NCBI GenBank assembly: GCA_021018995.1
Contig: CM037584.1
Coordinates: 151,189,317 to 151,253,316 of the forward strand
DNA: 64,000 bases
Direction: 5' to 3'
Source: Chloranthus sessilifolius
Taxonomy: Eukaryota; Streptophyta; Magnoliopsida; Chloranthales; Chloranthaceae
Within the stretch, counting starts at the first letter, position 1. Each line of letters starts with the position of its first letter. This document shows, in pieces, positions 10,345 to 19,598 of this stretch. Below the pieces are notes generated by a model. The model searched no databases and was not told the origin of the DNA. It was given only the letters and a program-made list of their open reading frames with translations. The position numbers were made by a program, and so were the translations under genes.

Positions 10345-11937
10345 TTAAATGTAGTTAATGGGGGTGGATGGTGGAAAATAGGCCCTAAGATCTAGGGGCT
10401 CAACTGCTGGTGTAGGGATAGGAAAATAATCTACTAGATTCAGGGGCTCAACCACCCTAATAGTTCTTTCTTCTCGGTCTCGCTGCCTTGGGATCACAAA
10501 ATTTTCTCTGTTACTGATGTAATCAAAGGGGTCAAATTCATACTCTTCCTCAATTTCCCCTACCATCCCTATGATGGGTCTTGGACTTGCTATTCCGGTA
10601 GGGTGTGGTGGCAAAGGCACCTGGTAAATATTCGCATGCTGGTTTGCTTGGGTGGGTACAAGGGGAATGATCTTCCCAGTATCGATTAAATCTTGGATCA
10701 CGTGCTTCAATGGGAAGTAGCGATAAGTCGGGTGACCCGAACCCTGGTGGAAATTATAATGAGTATTCGGGTCAAAATTATATGGAATTGGGTTGGGAGG
10801 AGGTCATTGTTGGAGCGCAGTTACTAATCCCTTTTCAATTAATAAAGGTAAAAGTACACTTAAAGATTGCCCCAAGGGCATAAAAATATGATCATAGCGG
10901 GCTATCCTTTCCGGGGTTATTTGTACCCCCTGTCCGTTCCCTGCTCTCTGCACTGGCCCTGGTCTGATGGGAGCTGGTTGCACCGTCTTAAACTGAAAGG
11001 GGACTACATTGTTATTGGGCCTAGTATTGGTCACATTTTGCACCTCTGCCCCTGCTCTCCTGTCGTTTCTCTATTCGGCAAACCTTCTAACTCTGCTAGG
11101 TCCCCCTGAAGCGTTCTTACTGAGCCATCCTTCCCTGATGGCATCCTCAAAGTGGTTGGCATTCCTTACCAAATCAACAAAACTGGACTGCTATTGGTAG
11201 ACAAGAAAATTGGAAATCATTGGCAGAGTATTCTTTGAAATCATCTCTATCTACTCATCGTTTGGTATTCTATTTCTGACTTAAGTTGTCAATGCTCTCC
11301 AACGCTCTAAATAGTCGCTGAAGGTCCTGTTGGGATTCTGTTTCAACCGGGCTAAATCAGACTTTCATGGTTCAATATCAGTATTGTAGACATACTATTC
11401 TTGGAACAAATGCATCAAGTCTTTCCATGTCTTCATCATGGACGGTTCAAGAGACGTGAACCATCTCAGACTTGGGTCAGTTAAACTTTTCTGAAAGACT
11501 TTTATTAGCAGTCTCTCGACCCCCCCGTACTGGCACATATCCCCACAATAAGACTTGAGGTGTGCAATCGGGTTGCCCGTGCCATTGTGCTTGTCGAATA
11601 CTGGCATTTTAAATTTGGAGGGCAGGGGGACCTCGGCAAACAGACACAAATCTATGAAATCTGTGGCATGAATTTCAGCACCAACCATCTTCAACAACTG
11701 TTTCTTGATCTTGTCTAGCTGTTCCCTTAGCTGGTCAGATTCTTTGGACATGGGGGCTACTTTTTCAACAGCTGGTCGGGACTCCCTCGGGGCTATTGGG
11801 GGTGGGGTAGCTAATGGTGGAGGATTAATAGTGGTCACTGCCCCAACATAGGCACCACTATTTCTGATCTCGTCCTCCTCATACTGCTGATCTATGTAAG
11901 GTGCAGTGAGGAAGGGATTCTCAAACGGTTGTTGCAT
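10345..11937 (-). pseudogene. Tat-element gag, broken into several frames
   Basis: This is the Gag of a Tat/Ogre-type element. The core at 11395-11937 has VPLPSKFKMPVFDKHNGTGNP, HLKSYCGDM, LLIKVFQKSLTDPSLRWF and WKDLMHLFQE, followed by a TAG. Remnants continue in other frames through 11394-11100. At 10804-11043 the FMPLGQSLSVLLPLLIEKGL block, and at 10345-10710 the MKHVIQDLIDTGKI block, are both conserved gag-tail motifs of the lineage. The gene is dead, but order and motifs are clear. Confidence 0.8.
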
Positions 11938-13700
11938 GGACTGGATGGGATTGGATTGGATGTGGGTTGGGTGAGCCCCTTGAATGTAAGGGAAGTGTTG
12001 TGGGATGATGGGATGAGTGGTAGCTTGGTTTAGGGGTGGGGCTTGATGGGGCCATTAGGCATGGGGGAAAGTTTGGATATGGCCTTGGGGTGGGGCCATG
12101 GGAAAATTGAATCTGAGGTACGGCATGGGTTTTACCCGATTGTGAAGGTTGGGGGTGAGTGAAGTTTTGGGGGTATTGTGGTGGGTAAGAGGTTTGGGCT
12201 TGGCCTATGGGCCCAGGGTAGGTTTGGGCCACAAGGCCTTGATCAGGTTGGGTTTGGGTAAAGGGCATGGGATTTGGGAGATCTTGGCATATTAGGCCTT
12301 GATGGGCATGGCCCATTGGGCTTTGGAAGGCTTGGGCCATGGGCCATTGGTGGATATGGGATGTGGACCCTTGAGGTATGTGGGCCTGGCCTACTGGGTT
12401 TTGAGGGGTATGGGCCATGGGCCATTGGTGGGTATGGGCCATGGGCCCTAGATGGGTTTAGGCGATGGGCCCTTGAGTATGGGTTTGGGTAATGGGACCT
12501 TGGGGTATGTGGATCTGGCCCACTAGGTTGTGAGGGATATGGGCCATGGGCCATTGGTGGGTTTGGGCCATGGGCCCTTGATTGTTTTGGGCCATGGGCC
12601 TTGATGGGTTTGGGCCATGGGCCCTTGGAATGGATGATGGGGTGTTGGGCCATTGGGCCTTGCAGATCCTGGGTGGTTTGGTTTGGGTCAATGGGCCTTG
12701 GTGAAAGGTGGGGTTTTGGGCCAATGGGCCTTGGGGCATGTGGGAGATGGTTTGGATGGTGTGAATTATTGGGGTTGATGGGGTCCATGGGGGAGTGAAG
12801 CATGGAGGTTGACTAAGGTATGGGATGGGTTCATGGATGTGTGGTGTGGATGAGGGGAGGTATTTTGGGAAACCTTCCATAAGGAGTAGGCTTGAAACAT
12901 CTCCTCCATCATGGTCATGGAAGGAAGATCAGGTGTAGATGATGGATTTAGGGGATGATTGGGTATGGATGGGATGGATGGGGAGGGAACATTGAGCATG
13001 GCTCCGGTATAATTGGGCATGACAATGGCATGTGATGGGATATGGGGTGGATTAGAGAGTTGAGGTGGGGCAAAAGATGGGGAAGGATTAGGGATGTTTA
13101 GGAATGATGATTGGTGGGGTGTGAATGTTTGGGAAAAATCGGGCATGGCCCCAATAAAAGTGGGCATAACTCGGGCAGATGGGGGGACTTGTGGAGGGTC
13201 GGATAGGGTGGAGGTGACATAGGTAAATGAGGGAGGATTGGGCCTATACGGGGAAGGTGGAAAATGGGGCATGGATGTGAATTGGTAAAATGGGGTTGGG
13301 TGTCATGAATGTGGATGGGAAAGGTGTTGGATTTTGAGGGGATGTGGATGGAATGGGTGGTTGGCTTGGCATGGACATGGAGGGAAAGGTGGCTTGGGAA
13401 AAAGATGGGGAATGAGGGGTTGATTTTGGATATTTTGGGAAGTGGTGGTTGGGAAAATGGGGGCGCCAAACGGGCTGGTAATGGTAAAAGAGGATAGGGT
13501 GATGGGGATAGATGTGAAGGCTTCTCCCGAATGGGAGTGGGTTGGAGAATGTGGCGGGGATGAGTCGGGATCGGCGTAAGCTGGGCCCACTACCCACGAC
13601 ATTCTACGGTAACGGGTTGGGTAAGGGTGCCTTGGATAAGGCCTAAAAATCCTCCTCGTTTTTCCCCTAAGGGACGACGGAGGGCAAGATGTTGTCATTG
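11938..13700 (-). repeat. Pro/His-rich coding minisatellite at the gag N-terminus
   Basis: On plus, GGGCCATGGGCC and GGCCATTGGTGGG recur many times between about 12190 and 12760. On minus these give PMAHGP, AHGPYP and HGPNPP peptides. A longer unit of about 129 bp repeats (starts near 12374 and 12503). Overlapping minus-strand frames stay open for 120-190 codons because the repeat avoids stops in all frames, so open length here is no evidence for a protein. 12766-13700 is Pro/Ser/His-rich without clear repeats. The true gag start probably lies near 13698 or 13597 but cannot be fixed. Confidence 0.6.
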
Positions 13701-14803
13701 TACCGGTACCACAAAGATTCTATTTTTAGGTTTTTAATTTTTTAATAATTAATTTTTTTGGAAAGAAAATTTGTAAAAAATAATGGTTCCGAGGCCTCAG
13801 ACTTCCCGTCTCGGGTGGCTTTCGTAGCCTAACATGAGACCCATGGCGACGATTCCGATGCACTTTGAAAGAATCAAAGGAAGACCTTTGATCTATTGAA
13901 GGCACGAAAACCGAGGTAAACAACCCGATCCCCCAAAATGGGCAAAAAAAAGTCACCTTCTTTTGATCGGCGGGGGCGCATTGGGTGTCGAAGATGGCGG
14001 CGCAACTAATACTTGCGCCAGGTCAAAGTGAAGCTCCAGAACTTTTGACAGCAGGGAACAACAGCCTAAAATGGGTCTATTTTTTTTGTTTTTGTGAAAG
14101 CTGGGCTTTCGGGAACTAGCTATTTTTATGATCGGTTCTCTCCTACCGCCCCTAAAGGGTTTGAGTCCGGTATAACTTGCTAGCGCGCTCCCTAAGGGTT
14201 TTAAACTTTGGAATGGGAACCCACCCGATATACCTCCGGCACAAGTGCCTTCTCAGATACTAGCTGGGCTGGGACTTTTCTAAATCATCACCACTAGGGG
14301 ATGCCGCCATACTAAGACCCGAGTGGTTGTATGTGTGCCTAAACCCAACCCTTTTAAAATCTACCCCGTAAAAATAGGTTAATTAAGCTGCCTATTCTTG
14401 GTTTAATTTAAAAAAAATTTTTCAAAGCGTTTTTTTTAATGGAAATTTTCTTTAGTTCAAATACCGGGGGTGATGACCCCGTGCCGCCACTGCGGGCCAG
14501 CATCCACTGGCGGAATATGTTTACACAAGTAGGCCTGCCAATCGGCTAAGGCACTTTAAATGATAGAAAATTAAAGAAATTAAAAGACAATACTCAAGTA
14601 GGTCCACCAATCAGCTAAGGCACTTAAAATGATGGAATTGTAAGGGAAAATAAAGACTATGCGCAAGTAAGCCCGCCGATCGGCTAAGGCATGTAAATGA
14701 TGGAAAAGTACAGGTGAGAAAACCACAAAAATAGTAAAAAAATAGCAAAAAGGTTAGTAAAAATAAAAAGAAATGGTCAAATTTCAAGGAGAAGCTCTAA
14801 AGG
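13701..14803 (-). other. Untranslated leader of the Tat element
   Basis: This non-coding leader lies between the primer site and gag. It includes a 69-bp tandem repeat at 14526-14707 and otherwise no gene signal. Small frames such as 13726-13956 do not resemble anything I know. Confidence 0.55.
14526..14707. repeat. 69-bp tandem repeat, about 2.6 copies
   Basis: CAAGTA starts units at 14526, 14595 and 14664, each followed by a conserved CCRATCRGCTAAGGCA block and AATGATGGAA-like sequence. Confidence 0.8.
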
Positions 14804-14824
14804 CTATCCCCAGCAGAGCCGCCA
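14804..14824 (-). other. Primer-binding site, tRNA-Arg-like
   Basis: On minus it reads TGGCGGCTCTGCTGGGGATA, resembling the tRNA-Arg-complementary site used by Tat/Ogre elements. It sits two bases inside the LTR end. Confidence 0.65.
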
Positions 14825-14826
14825 TC

Positions 14827-16418
14827 TGTGCAACCATGGGATTTGTGACGATCTCGTTGCGACGATGTGCTCGCTAGCAAAAAAAATAGAGTCGCCACCC
14901 AGAGCTTTTGGTGTCCCGGGAAAAATAGTTCATTTTTATGAGCACCAAAGTGCTAAAAATATGACTCTGAATCCTGTCCACACCAAAGGCTCTTGGGTAG
15001 GGGCTTCAGTTATCGATTGAAAAGGTGTTAGGCACCCAATCAACCTACTTAACGTGGTCTCTACTAAAGGCCAAAATAAAATTGATGTAAAAGAAAAGGA
15101 AATGACTTCCTCTTGCTCAAAGGGGTCTTAAATCCTATTTGTTCCCCTCCGTTCCTATAAAAAATTTGATGGCATAACGGCACAAATGGGAGAATAAAAG
15201 AAGAACTAAAAGTGATAGGAGAAGAAAGGGGAGAGCCAGAGCCCTCGGGCCCTTGTTGCACCATTGAGGAGCCTTGTGTTGGCTTGCTTTGATGAGCTTT
15301 TGAAGGCTTGTATGGTATAAATAGGGGTTCTAACCTCTAAGGCTTGCTAGCTAAGAGGTAGAGAGGGAAGGTAAATGGGTAGCACATACCTAAACTAAGG
15401 GATCTAAGGTGAGAAATATCACTCCAAGGAGGTTTTGGATTTCTAAATTTTGTATGGGAATGGTGCACCAAAGGGAGAAAGATCTTCTCACTTTAAGCTC
15501 TTTCTCTCTTATGAAATTTTCTCAACCCCTAAACCAAGGGGAGGGGGACTCTATTTATAGGGAAAGGGTGGATTAGGATAGTGTTTAGATGCTAATTGGG
15601 TTTAGTCATTAGGTAATCAAACATCTAAGGATTCCTAAGATTTTGAGAGCTTAGAGATGTGTGAAATGAGGCTCTAATGGTGGATGATAGGGTAGGGGGG
15701 TTTAAGGCACTTAAGGGCTACAAATAAGCTTTAAAAGGGTGCAACAGTACTATCAAAACACACCCCAAAGACCCAAGTGGTCAACAAGTCAAACCCCAAT
15801 CACGATTTTCGGGACAAAATCAGAGGTTATTGTTCATATGCCTGGCACAACTATTAGTTACGCTAGGCATATGCACAGTAAAACAGTACTGCACAGTGGC
15901 TTGGGGAAGTTGGTTGCCCGTGGGGGGACCAACCTATAACTGGTGCAACCATTAGTTACGCCAAAACCCTAGGGGTTTAGTGTGCTTTTACCTTTTTGCC
16001 CCTACACTTTGGATCGCGATATCTCTTCGCACATAGCTCCGATTGGGGTGATTCCTAGACCGTTAGAAAGCTGAAGACTTCTACTTTTCAATGGTATGAG
16101 ATTTGATCACAGTAGAAGGCTGTAGCTAACCCTGGTGCACCACACCTCATCCACTGACTGAGAAAGCTAGGGTTAGGTTCGGAATGGCTTCTGAGGATGG
16201 GGATTGGTTTCTAAGGGTTCAGGAAGGTTCTTAAGGGATCTAGGATGATTCCTTAGGGATGATTCTTAAGGGATCTAGGGTGATTCCTAAGGTTAGGGAT
16301 GGCTGCTAAGGTTCCGATAACGTTCCTAAGGGTCTCATGCATGCCATCAACAACTCTGAGATGCGCTTCTCTCGAAATGTGTTCCGATCGGGCCTTGGGC
16401 CAAATTCAGGTGTCTACA
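14827..16418 (-). repeat. 5' LTR of the Tat element (about 1.59 kb)
   Basis: On the minus strand the LTR starts TGTAGACACCTGAATTTGG (16418) and ends in TTGCACA at 14827. The start matches the usual Ogre/Tat LTR beginning. U3 (16330-16190) contains repeated TTCTTAAGGGATCTAGG units. A TATA box lies at 15552-15559. A 39-bp inverted repeat with CATATGCC arms lies at 15835-15873. The conserved GAGTCGCCACC block of Ogre LTRs appears at about 14890-14901. The left end is precise to about two bases. Confidence 0.75.
15552..15559 (-). promoter_or_regulatory. TATA box of the Tat LTR
   Basis: TATAAATA reads on minus (CCCTATAAATAGAGTCC context), about 860 bp inside the LTR. This is the most promoter-like TATA in the LTR. 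Confidence 0.55.
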
Positions 16419-18049
16419 GTTTGTATGTCCGCTTATCACATTGGAATGCGTGCGGATCACAACACGAGATTTTAGGCCTTCGAGATAAGGGTTGGATTTT
16501 GGGTCGTGACATAAATGATCTCAGAGCCCAGGCGTTACTTCCTCAAGGACTAAGGGAATTATTGCAAGCATGATCTTTGAGAATGGATAGTCTAAGAATA
16601 GCACTAAGTACGACTTCTTAAAGATTGACAAAGATTGGTGACTAAGTTTATATCTTAAGAATGATTCACTACAGAAGAGAGTCAAGATCGGAAAGGATCG
16701 AAGCTTTTATGAAAGTATTTTGAATAAAAGAGTCGGCATTGGCTTTAGGTTGAGATATTCACAGCCTTAAGAAAAGTCTTATCATACATAATAACAATTT
16801 CGAAATCTATAATCCCTTCGAAAGTAGGTCACCCTAGCCGTAAATATATCAACATAAGTATGTTAATCTGATTATTCAATTATGAATCATAGAATAATTG
16901 TGCATGAATATATATATATATATATATAGATGAAGTAACTTGAAAATTCTGATCATGCTTGATTCGCATATGACCCACTCGATATCTCCCGACTCACGGG
17001 TTACTTTTTGGAATGATATCTAATAGTGACCAAGATTAGTTTGATAGATTAATAGGAGTAAACTAGTAAAAATTAGACCATGATCATGATTTTTGGACGT
17101 AAATTTGAGAGACTATAAGAAAAGATAAATATGTGGACAACTGAGGACTTAAGATTTTTGGACCCCAAGATATCGAGTATAACTTGTCAAGGGAGACTGT
17201 CGTTTTGATAAATTATCGATGAAGGAAGATCTTATTAGAGTTGGAAAGATCATTATAATGAAGATAACAACTCTTCAGCAAATTGATAAGGATCATGATG
17301 TGGCTTATGACAATGGGATAACCTCTAAAGCAAATAATCCTTCCAAATAGGTCATCGAATTGATTTACACTATGGTATGTATTAATTATAAATTGATTTT
17401 TGTGGTCATTGTTATATCTGTTAATATGAATAAATATTTATACAATAGTTAACCTATTGTAAATCTCACAGAGAACTTGGCCCTTTTTCAATCTATAATT
17501 GCTCATTCCGTGAAATTCATGAATCCTCACCTATTCTTAAGCCACATATGTTGGTAATTGAGATAATAAATTGGACAATGAAAATTAGGTTCAACTTCAA
17601 ACAAAAGGACATGAGAACTTATTTTCAGTTTCAATGATGAAAGAGGATCATGAAGAAAAATAAATAAATAAACAAATAATAATCTAGCTTGATCTTTACA
17701 TACATGTCATTTTCGAGGACTAAAATTTTATGAGGGGAGAAGAAATTGACTATTTGACCTTGTGAAGATTTGACTCAACCAACCTTGGGATTCTAAATCC
17801 TATTATCCTTGCAAAGGCTTTAATGCATCTTTTATTAACTCATCGATAGGATTACTAAGATTATAAAGGTGCGCGTGAAAAATAATTTTTTAATCATATA
17901 TAAATTTGGTATGTGTGCTGAAGACACTAGTCAAACTATAAGAGAATAAAAGATTTGTGAAAAGCTCATTTCCTCACAAAATTTATATGTCAACTCATGA
18001 ATTAGATATTAAATATAATTTAAATTCCCATTCTCATCACTAAGCAACG

Positions 18050-18195
18050 TGTGATTCAAATGGTTGTACCATTAATTTTAAACTCTTTGAGGTCTAGGGT
18101 TCAAAACCTACAAGTACCACTTATATTAATTATATTTTATATAACTTAAATTATTTATATATTTAAATAATACGTGTGTCTGTATAATGCACTAA
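18050..18195 (+). repeat. tRNA-like (SINE-like) repeat, copy 1
   Basis: It contains CAAATGGTTGT and a box-B-like GGGTTCAAAACC about 50 bp later, then an AT-rich tail with GTGTCTGTATAATGCACTAAC. A diverged copy lies at 18675-18835. It may be a tRNA-derived SINE or a duplicated LTR segment. Confidence 0.35.
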
Positions 18196-18440
18196 CTTTA
18201 CTTAAAATAATAAAAGAAAAGAAAACTCTTACACATAATTAATAGGAGAAGAGATTCAATACTCTTTATAATCTCATTTACTGAATATACATAATAACCA
18301 TTTAAGTTATAGCTCTTACTCCTTGAGTCATCATAAAAGTTAATAATTCTCCAAGAGATTAAGTATGAATTATCTCTAAAATAGTCAACAGCTCTTTGTT
18401 TTGGGTCAGGTAGGAACTATTATATCTCTTGTTATGAGTT

Positions 18441-18573
18441 CACTACAAAAAATAAGACTATTAGCGGCAACAAAAAACTGCCGCTATTAACAAAAAACTG
18501 TTGCTATTAGTCATGTCGCTACAAAATATTTCCTTAATAGCAAGTGCCACTGAAACACCTTATTTTTGTAGTG
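18441..18573. mobile_element. 133-bp CACTA-type MITE
   Basis: The ends CACTACAAAAAATAAG and CTTATTTTTGTAGTG form terminal inverted repeats. Inside, TATTAGCGGCAA-like subterminal repeats recur in both orientations. Flanks are GTT and GTC, a near-match to the 3-bp duplication expected of CACTA elements. Confidence 0.75.
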
Positions 18574-18674
18574 GTCTAATAACTCTCTATCTCTAAATTT
18601 CCTTAATTGTCAAGAATTCTAAAACTATAAAATTACTTCTCTTTAAGATATACTAAAGTTTAGAATTTCTAATA

Positions 18675-18835
18675 CCAAATGATGTGGTATTCCAATGGTT
18701 GTGGAATGAGTTGCTATTTCTTAGGTCCAAGGTTCAAAACTCATAATCCCTATTATATATTAATATATATTATTTTAGCTATTTATGTTTTTTACAATAT
18801 TTATGTGAATGCATAAAACACACTAGCCTTACTAA
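18675..18835 (+). repeat. tRNA-like (SINE-like) repeat, copy 2
   Basis: This is a diverged copy of 18050-18195: CCAATGGTTGTGG, then AAGGTTCAAAACTC, an AT-rich stretch and GTGAATGCATAAAACACACTAGCC. Both copies lie inside the LTR of element E. Confidence 0.35.
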
Positions 18836-19212
18836 AATGTAAAAAGAATAAAACACACACAGAATTAGTAGGAAATTCTTTTGAAGATTCTAAGTTAATA
18901 AATATCCTTACAGTCTCTCTTTATTCTTTTAATTAGAATATGAATTTTTATCTTTTAAGAATAAATTATTTAAGTAACTTTCTACTTAAATCTCTCTCTT
19001 AATTAAATTAAGTTACTCATGAGTAACTTCCTATTTATTAAACATCTCACTCTTAATTGAAATAAGTTACCTAAGATAAATTTCTACTTAATGGTATACT
19101 TAAATAGAAACTCTCACATTTCTCTATATAAAGGTTTCGAGAGCCTCTTTCCCTTCAACCTTTACACCTCTCAAAATTTTCTTGTATGCCACTGTTAGTT
19201 TTTTATCTTAGG

Positions 19213-19598
19213 TGTTGTTATTTTTTTATTAGAAAACAAAATGGTAAAAATTAATCAAAGTAAAGGGGGATGGAAAGACATGAAAACAACAATCTAAAAC
19301 TACCACAGTCCTCCAAGATCTAGGGCCTGTTGTAGCAAGTTTTAAAAATAAGTAAGAGTTTGTCCCACAGGGAATGATGATTTAGAACCACAAGAGTTAT
19401 TTAGTAGGCCTCCAGATCTGACTACAGATCTGGCAATCCTAAAGAAAGGGAGTTTTTGGGGTTGTCACAACTAAAACTAAAACTAAGAAATAAAATGCAG
19501 TCATATACTATATAAAGGGTTATAAAGAAGGTGCTGGTGGTATGGTAAAATAATGGTAAAATGATGAGAAGTATGCAGCTAAGATTAAGTTAGTTATG
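19213..19598 (-). repeat. 3' LTR of element B, left piece
   Basis: This is the U5 end of a minus-strand Athila-like LTR, starting TGTTGTT on plus. It matches LTR A and the D LTRs (TTTGTCCCACAGGG near 19358, palindromic leader element at 19412-19433). It is interrupted at 19598 by element C and resumes after C's TSD at 44356. Joined length is about 2.49 kb, equal to LTR A and D. Confidence 0.8.

Larger units (their letters stand above)
3938..16418 (-). mobile_element. Tat/Ogre-type Ty3 element, decayed, lacking 3' LTR in window
   Basis: Order on the minus strand: 5' LTR (14827-16418), primer site (14804-14824), leader with tandem repeats, gag, protease, RT, RNase H, integrase, then a 3' untranslated region with tandem repeats (3938-4723). 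Its 3' end lies to the left, beyond element A. The LTR start TGTAGACACC, the tRNA-Arg-like primer site and the IKGQALVDHLADNP RNase H are typical of the Tat lineage. Every domain has at least one stop or frameshift. At 16418 it borders a Tekay-like LTR fragment, so it inserted into element E. Confidence 0.85.
16419..19212 (+). mobile_element. Element E: degenerate Tekay-like LTR element, both LTRs interrupted
   Basis: A 5' LTR tail (16419-16511) ends in GGGTCGTGACA and is followed by a degenerate initiator-tRNA-Met primer site (16516-16528, TGATCTCAGAGCC against the usual TGGTATCAGAGCC). Near 17711 the sequence TTTCGAGGACTAAAATTTTA precedes a polypurine tract (17731-17743), as in Tekay/Del elements, and a 3' LTR starts at about 17747. 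The internal part is only about 1.2 kb and has no coding frame, so it is a deleted or non-autonomous copy. The left LTR is cut by the Tat element and the right LTR by element B. Confidence 0.55.
17747..19212 (+). repeat. 3' LTR of element E, truncated by element B
   Basis: This AT-rich LTR starts after the polypurine tract and carries a TATA box (TATATAAA, 19125-19132) followed by TTTCGAGAGCC. It is cut at 19212 by LTR B; TTAGG at 19208-19212 should be B's target duplication. It hosts a CACTA-type MITE and two tRNA-like repeats. Confidence 0.5.

Noticed and set aside
12243-13698. Several overlapping 120-190-codon frames as separate proteins
   Set aside because: The Pro/His minisatellite lacks stops in all frames, so overlapping open frames are expected.
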